Part shown: piece by piece, positions 44,918 through 53,376 of the stretch
Position numbering within the stretch: position 1 is the stretch's first letter
Layout of the letters: each line of letters opens with the position of its first letter
Assembly: GCA_020631405.1 (NCBI GenBank)
Contig: JAHDHH010000001.1
Coordinates: 78,494 to 142,493 of the forward strand
From: Saprospiraceae bacterium
Lineage (GTDB): Bacteria; Bacteroidota; Bacteroidia; Chitinophagales; Saprospiraceae
Length of the DNA: 64,000 nt
Direction of reading: 5' to 3'
Program-made: the position numbers and the translations under genes
Notes under the pieces: model-generated
Told to the model about the DNA's origin: nothing
The model's database searches: none
The model's input: the letters and a program-made list of their open reading frames with translations, nothing else

Positions 44918-45704
44918 CTATAGCGGCAACATACCCTTCATTACCAAATATCAATGGGTCTTCCATTTGATAGGGATAGCTGTGGTATTTCTAATGCTAA
45001 GCTTGGCCATACAGATGCATAAGGATGCGTCTGTGACTAAGATTGATGTAGCTATTGACCCCATAGGTAGTGGAAAGTACTTGATCTCTAAAAAGGAAGT
45101 AGTGAGTTTGATAAATAGGGAAGTAGGCTACGATACTGAGAGAGGCTCACTTAAGCGAGTAGACGTTATGCAGCTTGAATATATGATTGATAGTGATCCA
45201 AGAGTAATGGATTCTGACATTTACGTAGACAAGCACCTTGCAATCCATGTAGATATCAAGCAGCGAGAGCCGATTATTAGAGTCATGGGTAAGCAAGAAT
45301 CGTATTACCTAGATACTGAAGGTAAGTATATCCCACTGTCAAAGTCTGCCTCAATTAGAGTGCCGGTTGTCACAGGAGAGATAGATAGGTTTGATGCTGA
45401 TTATTTAGCCCAGACTAATAATAATCATAAAGCCATTTACACTTTGGCTAAGGCGATCAATGCTGATGAATTTTTGACTGCCTTGGTAGAGCAGATTACG
45501 ATAGATGACAATGACGAATTGGTCATTATTCCTAAGATGGGCAGGAACAAGATTAAAGTAGGAACAATAGATAATATAGACGACAAACTCTATAGGTTGA
45601 AAATATTTTATAAAAAGGCAATATCCAAGTACGGCATAGACAAGTTTGCTGAGCTTGACCTTCAATATGAGGATCGAGTGTTTGGTAAGCCAAACAAAAG
45701 CTAG
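44910..45704 (+). CDS. ftsQ: Cell division protein FtsQ
   Basis: Bitopic division protein that links FtsL/FtsB and other divisome parts. One helix (about 20-37, IGIAVVFLMLSLAIQMH), then a POTRA-like region (about 45-115, ISKKEVVSLINREVGYDTER) and a beta domain. Sequence is weakly conserved as in all FtsQ, and the call is supported by position between murC and ftsA and a size of 264. Overlaps the murC end by eight bases. Confidence 0.88.
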   Translation: MANYSGNIPFITKYQWVFHLIGIAVVFLMLSLAIQMHKDASVTKIDVAIDPIGSGKYLISKKEVVSLINREVGYDTERGSLKRVDVMQLEYMIDSDPRVMDSDIYVDKHLAIHVDIKQREPIIRVMGKQESYYLDTEGKYIPLSKSASIRVPVVTGEIDRFDADYLAQTNNNHKAIYTLAKAINADEFLTALVEQITIDDNDELVIIPKMGRNKIKVGTIDNIDDKLYRLKIFYKKAISKYGIDKFAELDLQYEDRVFGKPNKS

Positions 45705-45744
45705 GCTAGTACAATATTAAGATAAAAGGGAAAATTTAAAGCAT

Positions 45745-47079
45745 ATGTATAACGATATCAGACACACATCAGACCTCGCAGTAGCCTTGGATATAGGTAC
45801 TACGAAAGTCTGCGCCATTGCTGGAATCAGAAATGAATACGGCAAGATCGACATTCTGGGCATGGGTACAGTGACTTCAGAGGGAGTTTCTAGAGGTGTA
45901 GTATCTAACATAGAGAAGACCTCAAAGGCTATCAGACAAGCGATTGCTGCTGCTGAAGAAGTCAGTGGTAAGAAGTTCGATGTAGTCCATGTAGGTATTG
46001 CAGGACAACATATCAAGAGTATTCACCACCATGGCTTGCTAGTAAGAAACAATGGACTCTCTGAGATTACAAAGGGTGATGTCGAGAAGCTCATCAACGA
46101 TATGCACAAGCTAGTCTTGCCCGCTGGAGATAGAATATTACACGTCATTCCTCAGGAGTTTAGTGTGGATGATGAGACAGATATCATAGACCCAATAGGG
46201 ATGGCTGGAGTGAGGCTCGAAGCCAATTTTCACATTATTACAGGACAGATTTCTGCTTCACAGAATATCATCAGATGTGTAGAGAAGGTAGGCTTAGAAA
46301 TAGCGGATATGACCCTAGAGCCGATTGCATCCTCTAACTCTGTCTTGTCTTCTGAAGAGAAGGAAGCAGGTGTAGCTTTAGTAGATATTGGTGGTGGTAC
46401 TACAGACATCACGATATTTAAAGATGGTATTATTAGACATACAGCAGTCATTCCTTTCGGTGGGACTACTATCACCAAGGATATCAAAGAAGGCTGTATA
46501 GTAATGCCTGATCAAGCAGAAAAATTGAAGGTCAGATTTGGTTCTGCATTAGCAGACGAAGTCTATGACAATAGAATTATCACCATCCCAGGATTCAGAG
46601 GCGGTGAGCCTAAGGAAGTATCTGAGAAAAACCTTGCAAGAATCATTCAAGCAAGAGTAGAAGAAATATTTGATTACGTACTGTGGGAGATAAAAAGAAG
46701 TGGCTATGAAAACAAACTCATAGCTGGTGTAGTACTAACTGGAGGTGGATCATTACTAAAAAATATCAACTTGCTAGTTGAATATCATATGGGACTTCCA
46801 GTGAGAATTGGTATGCCCGTAGATCACTTAGCACATGGCTATTCTTCGCAATTAGCAAGTCCTGTGTATAGCACTGCACTTGGGTTATTGATTACAGCAA
46901 TAGACCAACAAGAACAAAAAGCAGCGATAGCCAAGGAGTCAGAAATCATTGATCTAGTCGAAGATGATGAAGTGGAAGCTGCAGTAGAGCAGGACGAACC
47001 AAAGTCTAAGAAGTTTTTTGATAAGATATTTACCTATACCAAGGAGTTTTTTGAGGCAACTCCAGATTCTGAATTTTAA
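45745..47079 (+). CDS. ftsA: Cell division ATPase FtsA
   Basis: Actin-like protein that anchors FtsZ to the membrane. Nucleotide-binding motifs are VALDIGTTKVCAIAG (N-terminal phosphate loop), VALVDIGGGTTDITIF (about 210-225) and VVLTGGGSLLKNI (about 330). The FtsA-specific 1C domain lies at about residues 85-165 in place of the actin subdomain. The C-terminus has an amphipathic stretch SKKFFDKIFTYTKEFFEA that fits the membrane-targeting helix. 444 residues, 40 bases after ftsQ. Confidence 0.96.
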   Translation: MYNDIRHTSDLAVALDIGTTKVCAIAGIRNEYGKIDILGMGTVTSEGVSRGVVSNIEKTSKAIRQAIAAAEEVSGKKFDVVHVGIAGQHIKSIHHHGLLVRNNGLSEITKGDVEKLINDMHKLVLPAGDRILHVIPQEFSVDDETDIIDPIGMAGVRLEANFHIITGQISASQNIIRCVEKVGLEIADMTLEPIASSNSVLSSEEKEAGVALVDIGGGTTDITIFKDGIIRHTAVIPFGGTTITKDIKEGCIVMPDQAEKLKVRFGSALADEVYDNRIITIPGFRGGEPKEVSEKNLARIIQARVEEIFDYVLWEIKRSGYENKLIAGVVLTGGGSLLKNINLLVEYHMGLPVRIGMPVDHLAHGYSSQLASPVYSTALGLLITAIDQQEQKAAIAKESEIIDLVEDDEVEAAVEQDEPKSKKFFDKIFTYTKEFFEATPDSEF

Positions 47080-47112
47080 CCCTAATACGAAGTACTCAAC
47101 AATTTGAACATT

Positions 47113-48564
47113 ATGACAAATCCTATTAATAATCCAGAACTCTTTGATAAAATGAATACTCATACATCAATCATTAAGGTAATTGGCGTTGGAGGTGGCG
47201 GTGGTAATGCCGTAGCCCACATGTATAGCCAAGGAATTGTGGGAGTAGATTTCGCAATATGCAATACTGACAATCAAGCATTGGATAGTAACGATGTGCC
47301 TATTAAGATCCAGTTAGGGCCAAGTCTTACCGAAGGTAGGGGAGCTGGTTCGAAGCCTGAAATAGGGAAGGAATCGTGCATAGAGTCTATTGACGAAGTC
47401 AGAAGCTTTCTTGATTCAGGAACGAAGATGCTGTTTGTCACGGCAGGAATGGGTGGTGGTACTGGTACTGGTGCAGCTCCGATTATCGCTAAAGCAGCAA
47501 AGGAGATGGGTATTCTTACTGTTGGAATAGTCACTCTTCCATTCAAGTTCGAAGGCAATAAAAGGAAGAGACATGCTCTTGAGGGGTTGGAAAAAATGAG
47601 AAAGAATGTAGATGCTATTCTAGTAATCTCAAATGATAGATTGAGAGAGATGTATGGTGACCTTACAATGAGGCAGGCATTCTCAAAAGCTGATGACATC
47701 TTGACAACAGGGGCAAAAGGCATAGCGGAGATTATCACAGTTCCAGGATATATCAATGTAGATTTTGCTGATGTAAGTACAGTAATGAAAGATAGTGGTG
47801 TTGCGATGATGGGAACAGGTGAGGCAGAAGGTGAGGATAGAGCAACTAGGGCTGTAGAGATGGCCTTGAATTCACCATTGTTAGAAGATAAAGAGATCAG
47901 AGGTGCAAAGAATATCTTATTTAATATCACATCAGGAAATATTGAGGTGACAATGGATGAGATAGGATTGATTACAGAATATATCCAAGAAGAAGCTGGG
48001 TATGGTACTGACGTCATTTGGGGTAATTGTGTCAACCCAGATTTAGGTGACAAGATTGCTATTACTGTAATTGCTACAGGATTTAGCGAAAACGTAATAA
48101 CAGAGTCCAATGACAAGCCCAAGCAAATCATGGTTGGCTTAGATGATGGTGAAGAGGTGTTGAGGAAGGCAACCGTGCCATCTCCAAGTGCTGCTACGAC
48201 TACTATTGATCTGGATATAGATGATGTCAAGTCAACTATTGCTAGCTTTAAGTCAGAGTCTGAACCTAGTCAGGAGCCAAGAATCAAGTTTGGAGGTAAT
48301 CCAACGCATATTGATAGAAAATTGGACGAGTTGGAAAGAGCAAAGAAAGCTTATATCAGAAAAGCGAAGACCGTACCATTGGACAATCCTGGGGTAGTGT
48401 CAAAAATGGAAAAGGAACCTGCATACTTGCGAAGAGAAGTACAGCTAGATAGTGTAGAGGAAGCAAATAATGATGGTACAATGAGTAATACAAGAATTAA
48501 TGTTGACGACAATGGAGATTTTTTCACTAGTGAGAATTCTTTCCTACACGGCAATGTAGATTAA
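47113..48564 (+). CDS. ftsZ: Cell division GTPase FtsZ
   Basis: Tubulin-like GTPase that forms the Z ring. GTP motifs are IKVIGVGGGGGNAVAHM at the N-terminus and GMGGGTGTGAAPIIAKAA (tubulin signature). After the core (about residues 1-330) comes a long variable linker and the C-terminal peptide EPAYLRREVQL, followed by a further 38 or so residues, a tail past the peptide that is common in Bacteroidota. I use the ATG at 47113; a TTG at 47104 would add three residues. Last gene of the cluster. Confidence 0.97.
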   Translation: MTNPINNPELFDKMNTHTSIIKVIGVGGGGGNAVAHMYSQGIVGVDFAICNTDNQALDSNDVPIKIQLGPSLTEGRGAGSKPEIGKESCIESIDEVRSFLDSGTKMLFVTAGMGGGTGTGAAPIIAKAAKEMGILTVGIVTLPFKFEGNKRKRHALEGLEKMRKNVDAILVISNDRLREMYGDLTMRQAFSKADDILTTGAKGIAEIITVPGYINVDFADVSTVMKDSGVAMMGTGEAEGEDRATRAVEMALNSPLLEDKEIRGAKNILFNITSGNIEVTMDEIGLITEYIQEEAGYGTDVIWGNCVNPDLGDKIAITVIATGFSENVITESNDKPKQIMVGLDDGEEVLRKATVPSPSAATTTIDLDIDDVKSTIASFKSESEPSQEPRIKFGGNPTHIDRKLDELERAKKAYIRKAKTVPLDNPGVVSKMEKEPAYLRREVQLDSVEEANNDGTMSNTRINVDDNGDFFTSENSFLHGNVD

Positions 48565-48942
48565 GTTATAAAGAATAATTCGATAAGCAGTCACTATACT
48601 TGTTTTTGATAATGACCAAAGAATAGTAAGAAGAAGCCGCATCGCAAAGAACTGATAAGAGTTAGGTTCTCTTAGAAAGTGAGATGTGAGTTCCACATAA
48701 TTGGATTTCGTCTTTTTATTATACGCTTATCTTTTTATGAGATTGGTTTATTGAATTTGGCAGTCCACGGCTCCCCGCCTGGACTGTTTTTTATTTGTCA
48801 TACTTGATTTTACTCGTAGACCAATGTTACTTTCAAGATACTATTTAAGTGCTGAATTACTGGATCTAGTAAGCCTTCTGATTCGAAATGTAAGAAGATT
48901 TCGATATCTAGTTTCCTTTATCTCCAAGTTTGACTAGCTCTG
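48565..48942 (+). other. Gap after ftsZ, possible small RNA or long 3' UTR
   Basis: 378 bases without a gene. A near -7 match (TATACTTG, 48595-48602) and a strong terminator 160 bases later could delimit a plus-strand RNA of about 180 nucleotides, or the whole stretch is the ftsZ 3' UTR. The right part holds a short inverted repeat over the plsC stop (48930-48950) without a U-run. No protein frame is convincing. Confidence 0.35.
48761..48792 (+). terminator. Rho-independent terminator of the dcw cluster
   Basis: CAGTCCA (48761-48767) plus GGC (48769-48771) pair with GCC (48777-48779) plus TGGACTG (48780-48786), with one bulged base and a 5-base loop. Six T follow. It is on the plus strand, about 200 bases after the ftsZ stop. 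Confidence 0.8.
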
Positions 48943-49683
48943 TTAGTCAATTATATATCCATCTACCATGTCGTAGGTCCACTGTCGAGCAATCTGAGCA
49001 GCTTCTTCTCCACTTTCAGCTTCGATGGGTTCTCCAATGATATGAAGTATGTGAGTGTTCAAGTGAGAAAACTGTCTAAAAAACTGTGGAATAAGCTTTC
49101 CTTGTCTCCACATGTCTTTTTGGTGCTTGTATTCAATGGCAATTGGAACAATCGGAATATTGTGCTTGATAGCCTCTGTAAATGTGCCATAGCGATAGGG
49201 TAGTGGCATCACCTCACCAGAGGTCGTTCCTTCAGGATAGACTAGTACATTTTGTCCCGATTTCAAGACTTCAGTAGTAGTCTCTCTGACACTACTGCGG
49301 CTTTCTTTACTATCCCGCTTAACATACATTACGCCAGTCAACTTAGCTCCTTGATTCAAAATCGGGATGTCAGCTACCTCAGCTTTTGCAATGACAAAAG
49401 CATCTAATACTCGGCATGTGGCAATGGGATCTGACAGGGTCCTATGATTAGACACATACAAGGCAGCTGTATTAATTGGCTTTCCTTTATATTCTACCTT
49501 GATCCCTAGTAAGCGTTGACCAAACTTAAGCCAATTGCGCCTAAGATTGAATGCCCTTACCTGGTTGTGACCAAATATTGGGATTGTAATGACGTAGAGT
49601 ATTAAGACTAGTAATATCGAACCAAAACAAACAATAGCTCTGAATAAGGCTAGTAAAAGACCCGGAAATTTTAGCAGATTCAC
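48943..49683 (-). CDS. plsC: 1-acyl-sn-glycerol-3-phosphate acyltransferase (PlsC-like)
   Basis: Adds the second acyl chain to lysophosphatidate in phospholipid synthesis, at the inner membrane. 246 residues, with N-terminal membrane helix (about 8-34) and the acyltransferase box NHRTLSDP (NHx4D, about residue 77) followed by VMYVKRDSKESR and VYPEGTTSGE. The start seems to be GTG, directly before the hydrophobic N-terminus. It is 22 bases after the helicase gene on the same strand. A lyso-lipid acyltransferase of related specificity is possible. Confidence 0.88.
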   Translation of the reverse strand: MNLLKFPGLLLALFRAIVCFGSILLVLILYVITIPIFGHNQVRAFNLRRNWLKFGQRLLGIKVEYKGKPINTAALYVSNHRTLSDPIATCRVLDAFVIAKAEVADIPILNQGAKLTGVMYVKRDSKESRSSVRETTTEVLKSGQNVLVYPEGTTSGEVMPLPYRYGTFTEAIKHNIPIVPIAIEYKHQKDMWRQGKLIPQFFRQFSHLNTHILHIIGEPIEAESGEEAAQIARQWTYDMVDGYIID

Positions 49684-49705
49684 ATAACAAATCTAATACA
49701 GAAAA

Positions 49706-50971
49706 TTATCTTCTACTATATTGTCTGCTATTTCTGCTATTTCTGCTATTCTTTCTGCTTGCAAAGAATTCTTGCTTTCTACGTTGCTTCTCTTTGTTCC
49801 ACTCTTTTTTCTCAGCCTCAGTCATTGGTCTATCTGTCTGAGGATAAGGTTGATCATCGATGACTTTGATAGACTTGCCTATCAGTCGCTCTATGCCTTT
49901 AACGTAAGCATTTTCTTCTGGCTCAGAGATAGCAATAGCTATTCCTTTTTCACCTGCTCTTCCTGATCGACCTATTCTATGTACATAAGTCTCAGGCTCG
50001 TTAGGTATATCAAAGTTGATGACGTACTTCAACTTATCAATATCAATCCCTCTCGCAGCGATGTCAGTAGCTACTAAAACTCTCAATCTCCCATCTTTGA
50101 AGTCCTTAAGTGCTTTTTGCCTTTGATTCTGACTCTTGTTACCGTGGATTGCGGAAGCATGTAGGTTGACCTTTGTTAAGTTTCTAGCTATCCTGTCTGC
50201 ACCATGCTTTGTCCTAGCGAATACGAGAACTTGTTGGATATCTTCACTCTTAATGATATGTTCTAAGAGGTCTTTTTTTGTAGTCCGGTTAGTGAAGTAA
50301 ATGTACTGTTGTACCGTATCAGCAGTTGTTGATTGTGGAGTGACTTCAACTTTTACTGGATTGTCCAGTATTTGCTGAGATAGCTCTTGGATATTCTGTG
50401 GCATAGTTGCAGAAAAGAACAATGATTGTCTTTCTTCTGGCAATATCTTCAAGAGTTTTTTGATATCATGGATGAATCCCATGTCCAACATCCTGTCTGC
50501 TTCATCTAATACAAAAAGTTTGACAGTATCAATTTTTAGTAGACCTTGACTAATAAGGTCAAGCAGTCTACCAGGGGTAGCAACTAAGATGTGGACACCT
50601 CTTTGAAGGCTTTTCACTTGAGCATGTTGTTTCACACCACCAAAGATCACTGTATGTCTGATGTTGGTATGCTTAGCATAATCATTGATGTTTTCTCCAA
50701 TCTGAATTGCCAATTCACGTGTAGGAGTGACGATAAGTGACCTAATGACTGGTCTCTTATTTTCAATTCCTTCGTTTTCTTGAATAATTTGAATGATTGG
50801 AATAGAGAAAGCAGCTGTCTTACCAGTACCTGTTTGTGCTACTCCTAGCATATCTTTTCTGTCAAGTACAAGAGGTATTGCTTTTTCTTGTATTGGTGTA
50901 GGATGTGTATATCCTTTCTCGTCAAGCGCCTTTAATATTGGCTTGATAATGTTTAATTCGTCGAATCTCAT
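49706..50971 (-). CDS. DEAD-box RNA helicase
   Basis: ATP-dependent RNA helicase of the RhlE-like group, acting in ribosome assembly or mRNA decay. All core motifs are present in order: Q motif with PTPIQEKAIPLVL, AQTGTGKTAAF, PTRELAIQI, TPGRLLDL, DEAD, SAT, TDIAARGID and HRIGRSGRAG. The C-terminal tail is short, basic and made of NSR repeats (NSRNSRNSRQYSRR), probably for RNA contact. Size 421. plsC follows on the same strand. Confidence 0.94.
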   Translation of the reverse strand: MRFDELNIIKPILKALDEKGYTHPTPIQEKAIPLVLDRKDMLGVAQTGTGKTAAFSIPIIQIIQENEGIENKRPVIRSLIVTPTRELAIQIGENINDYAKHTNIRHTVIFGGVKQHAQVKSLQRGVHILVATPGRLLDLISQGLLKIDTVKLFVLDEADRMLDMGFIHDIKKLLKILPEERQSLFFSATMPQNIQELSQQILDNPVKVEVTPQSTTADTVQQYIYFTNRTTKKDLLEHIIKSEDIQQVLVFARTKHGADRIARNLTKVNLHASAIHGNKSQNQRQKALKDFKDGRLRVLVATDIAARGIDIDKLKYVINFDIPNEPETYVHRIGRSGRAGEKGIAIAISEPEENAYVKGIERLIGKSIKVIDDQPYPQTDRPMTEAEKKEWNKEKQRRKQEFFASRKNSRNSRNSRQYSRR

Positions 50972-51130
50972 AACTAATTTTAGATTGTATCTCTTCTAAA
51001 AAGATCTTGCTAAGACTTAGTAAATGAGATGGAATAATGGCACAAAGGTAATACAATTAATTCATATATTATTTTTATTTAATATGAGTCTTGTAATACT
51101 TGCCGAATAAGTTTGTTTCCAGGGAATAAT

Positions 51131-51161
51131 AAAAAAAGCCTTCAGGAAGAAGGCTTTTTTT
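51131..51161. terminator. Isolated bidirectional terminator
   Basis: GCCTTC (51138-51143) pairs with GAAGGC (51149-51154) around a 5-base loop, with seven A on the left and seven T on the right, so it can act in both directions. Confidence 0.75.
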
Positions 51162-51292
51162 CTATTATAGGGTATTAGATTTTTCTGGTAGCTATAATCG
51201 GAAACTACCGAAATATGCTTTTTAGACGCTAGTCACAGGGTAGGTCACTTTATTTTTTAAAAAAAGTATCAAATATTTTCAAAACTGCAAAT

Positions 51293-51334
51293 AAAAAAGT
51301 CGTAACACATTGAAATGTAGTGTGTTACGACTTT
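51293..51334 (-). terminator. Terminator of the E2 gene, 14-bp perfect stem
   Basis: AAAGTCGTAACACA (51296-51309) and its exact reverse complement (51321-51334) flank an 11-base loop. Its A-rich left arm gives a U-run on the minus strand. Confidence 0.75.
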
Positions 51335-51358
51335 GATTTATTTTAAAATTTATTTTCG

Positions 51359-52618
51359 TTACCTAAGTAACTTCATCGGGTTTACTAAATAATCTCTCAA
51401 TGTTTGTAAGAATGCAGCGCCTTTTGCCCCATCTACAATTCTATGGTCACATGAAAGAGTGACTTTCATTGTATTCCCTACTACTATGTTGCCATCTTTT
51501 ACCACAGGTTTCTGTACAATGGTACCCACAGCTAGGATACAAGCGTCAGGTGGATTAATGATGGCCGTAAATTCTGTAATACCAAACATTCCTAAATTAG
51601 AAATGGTGAAAGTATTACCTGTCATTTCATCCAAGCCTAGTTTTTTAACCTTGGCCTTGCCTGCAAGCTCTCTGATTTCACCGTAAATGACATTGAGTGA
51701 CTTAGCATCAGCATGTTTGATTACTGGAACAAGGAGGCCATCTTCAACAGCAACAGCTACGCCTATGTTGATATCTCTATGATATGTCATGGTATCTCCA
51801 TTCCAAGAGCCATTGATGTCAGGATGCTTTCTTAATGCCGAAGCACAAGCCTTGACTACCATATCATTGTATGAGATACGCTGCTCTTCATCTTTATTCA
51901 GCATTTTACGTGCTGCTATAGCATTGTCCATGTCAATTTCCATAGTCAAGTAGAAGTGAGGAGCATCAAACTTGCTTTCTCCTAGTCTTCTTGCTATTGT
52001 CTTACGCATTTGTGTTACCTGTACGTCCCCATATTGGAAGTCAGGTAATGGACTGCTTTGTACTATTGCCGGTGCTGAAGCATTGGCTCCGCCGCTAGCA
52101 ATAAACGCTTCAATATCTTTTTTTATAATTCTCCCACCTTCTCCACTTCCAGGTACTTGGCTAATATTGATCCCAGCATCAGAAGCGAGCTTTTTAGCAA
52201 GAGGAGAGGCTAATACCCTCCCTGAATTACTTGCTTGTGGTGCTTGCACAGGTGGTGGTGCTAATTTAACCACAGGAGCTGGCGCTGGAGTGGCCTTTGG
52301 AGCTACTGGCTCAGAAGCCGCGGCTGGTTCTGCTTGTGGAGCAGATGATGCTGCTTCTTTTAAGATTGCTTCAATGTCTTCACCTTCGTTACCTACTATT
52401 GCGATGATATCATCTACAGGTACAGCTCCTTCAGGAACCCCAATATGTAACAATACACCTTCGACATAGTTTTCAAGTTCCATTGTTGCCTTATCTGTTT
52501 CTACTTCGGCTAGGACATCTCCTGGTTTAACTTTATCACCGACTTTCATGAGCCATCCGATGATATTTCCCTCTTCCATGGTATCGCTTAAGCGAGGCAT
52601 TCTGATTATTTCCGCCAT
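51359..52618 (-). CDS. Pyruvate dehydrogenase E2 (dihydrolipoamide acetyltransferase)
   Basis: Core of a 2-oxoacid dehydrogenase complex that moves the acyl group from E1 to CoA. 419 residues: one lipoyl domain (about 1-80) with the lipoylated Lys in ETDKATMELE, an Ala/Pro-rich linker (about 90-130), a peripheral-subunit-binding domain (LASPLAKKLASDAGINIS, about 140-175) and the catalytic domain with DHRIVDGAKGAAF at the end. The resemblance to PDH E2 is strong, but the E1 partner in this window (29826) is of a fused type, so the match is not certain. A -7-like element is seen upstream. Confidence 0.93.
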   Translation of the reverse strand: MAEIIRMPRLSDTMEEGNIIGWLMKVGDKVKPGDVLAEVETDKATMELENYVEGVLLHIGVPEGAVPVDDIIAIVGNEGEDIEAILKEAASSAPQAEPAAASEPVAPKATPAPAPVVKLAPPPVQAPQASNSGRVLASPLAKKLASDAGINISQVPGSGEGGRIIKKDIEAFIASGGANASAPAIVQSSPLPDFQYGDVQVTQMRKTIARRLGESKFDAPHFYLTMEIDMDNAIAARKMLNKDEEQRISYNDMVVKACASALRKHPDINGSWNGDTMTYHRDINIGVAVAVEDGLLVPVIKHADAKSLNVIYGEIRELAGKAKVKKLGLDEMTGNTFTISNLGMFGITEFTAIINPPDACILAVGTIVQKPVVKDGNIVVGNTMKVTLSCDHRIVDGAKGAAFLQTLRDYLVNPMKLLR

Positions 52619-52659
52619 AATATTTTAGAATTGTACTGTTCAATAAGCAAATAAAACAC

Positions 52660-52667
52660 CAAAAATA
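52660..52667 (-). promoter_or_regulatory. Candidate -7 element of the E2 gene
   Basis: Reads TATTTTTG on the minus strand, an exact TAnnTTTG match, about 42 bases before the E2 start. The -33 region is not clear. Confidence 0.35.
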
Positions 52668-52749
52668 ATAACTCGGTTGCCAATCCATAGAATAAAAGCA
52701 AAAAATGCAGATTAAGAGTATATTTACATTTTTATAATATGACACTAAT

Positions 52750-53367
52750 TTGACTTATTCATCTAAAATAATATCCGACGCAGTCGATGCATTGAGTGCC
52801 TTGCCCAGTGTAGGCAAGAAATCTGCTATGCGTTTAGCTCTGCATTTGGCAGGTGATAGTTTTTCTAAAAAAGAAAAATTAATCAAGGCAATGGAAGCGA
52901 TGCTCAATGACCTTAAAATCTGTAAAGACTGCTTTGCTTATTCAGACTCAGAGGTATGCTCTATCTGCACTAATCCTGTAAGAGACAGAAGTACCGTATG
53001 CGTAGTTGAAAATATCAGAGACCTCATTGCAATAGAAGATACAGGGACTTATCAAGGGCTCTATCATGTATTAGGCGGAGTCATATCACCACTAGAAGGT
53101 GTTGGCCCAGAAAATCTAGAAATAGACTCTCTATTAGCCAGAATTGAACAATTGGGTAGTAAAGAGTTAGTTATGGCATTGAGTCCAACTATAGATGGTG
53201 AGACTACTATCTTTTACATCAGTAGACTACTAGAGGCTAAGGACATCACCATCTCCACAATAGCACGAGGCGTCTCATTCGGAGGAGACCTAGAATATGC
53301 TGACGAATTTACCCTTGGTAGATCAATTCAATCACGCTTACCTTATAGTCAGAGACAAATGTCGTAA
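52750..53367 (+). CDS. recR: Recombination mediator RecR
   Basis: Acts with RecF and RecO in loading RecA at gaps. 205 residues: helix-hairpin-helix LSALPSVGKKSAMRLALHL, four-Cys zinc finger CKDCFAYSDSEVCSIC, and a Toprim domain with VCVVENIRDLIAIEDTG and LAMALSPTIDGE-like strands. The start is a TTG that matches the usual N-terminus; an ATG eleven bases upstream is in another frame and opens only a four-codon reading frame ending at the TTG. It is divergent from the E2 gene and nine bases before the GT2 gene. Confidence 0.94.
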   Translation: MTYSSKIISDAVDALSALPSVGKKSAMRLALHLAGDSFSKKEKLIKAMEAMLNDLKICKDCFAYSDSEVCSICTNPVRDRSTVCVVENIRDLIAIEDTGTYQGLYHVLGGVISPLEGVGPENLEIDSLLARIEQLGSKELVMALSPTIDGETTIFYISRLLEAKDITISTIARGVSFGGDLEYADEFTLGRSIQSRLPYSQRQMS

Positions 53368-53376
53368 TTTGCCACC

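Larger units (their letters stand above)
50972..51358. other. Gap with two separate terminators
   Basis: 387 bases between the E2 gene end and the helicase start, both on the minus strand. One perfect stem-loop belongs to the E2 gene (51293-51334). A second (51131-51161) lies 130 bases further, with nothing called between them. Either it is a back-up terminator or it ends a small unlabelled RNA. No protein frame is convincing. Confidence 0.45.

Noticed and set aside
47274-48230. 318-residue open frame on the minus strand opposite ftsZ
   Set aside because: It lies wholly inside ftsZ in the antisense direction, is very rich in Ser, Pro and Ile and has no recognisable domain. It is the reading shadow of a conserved gene.
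48603-48790. 6S RNA as an explanation of the gap after ftsZ
   Set aside because: The size fits, but I cannot trace the closing stem and central bubble of 6S RNA by eye, so it is listed only as an unnamed RNA candidate.
48930-48950. 7-bp inverted repeat over the plsC stop codon as terminator
   Set aside because: The stem is short and no U-run follows on the minus strand.
51972-52469. 165-residue open frame opposite the E2 gene
   Set aside because: Antisense to the Ala/Pro linker of E2, low complexity, no RBS-like signal and no domain.
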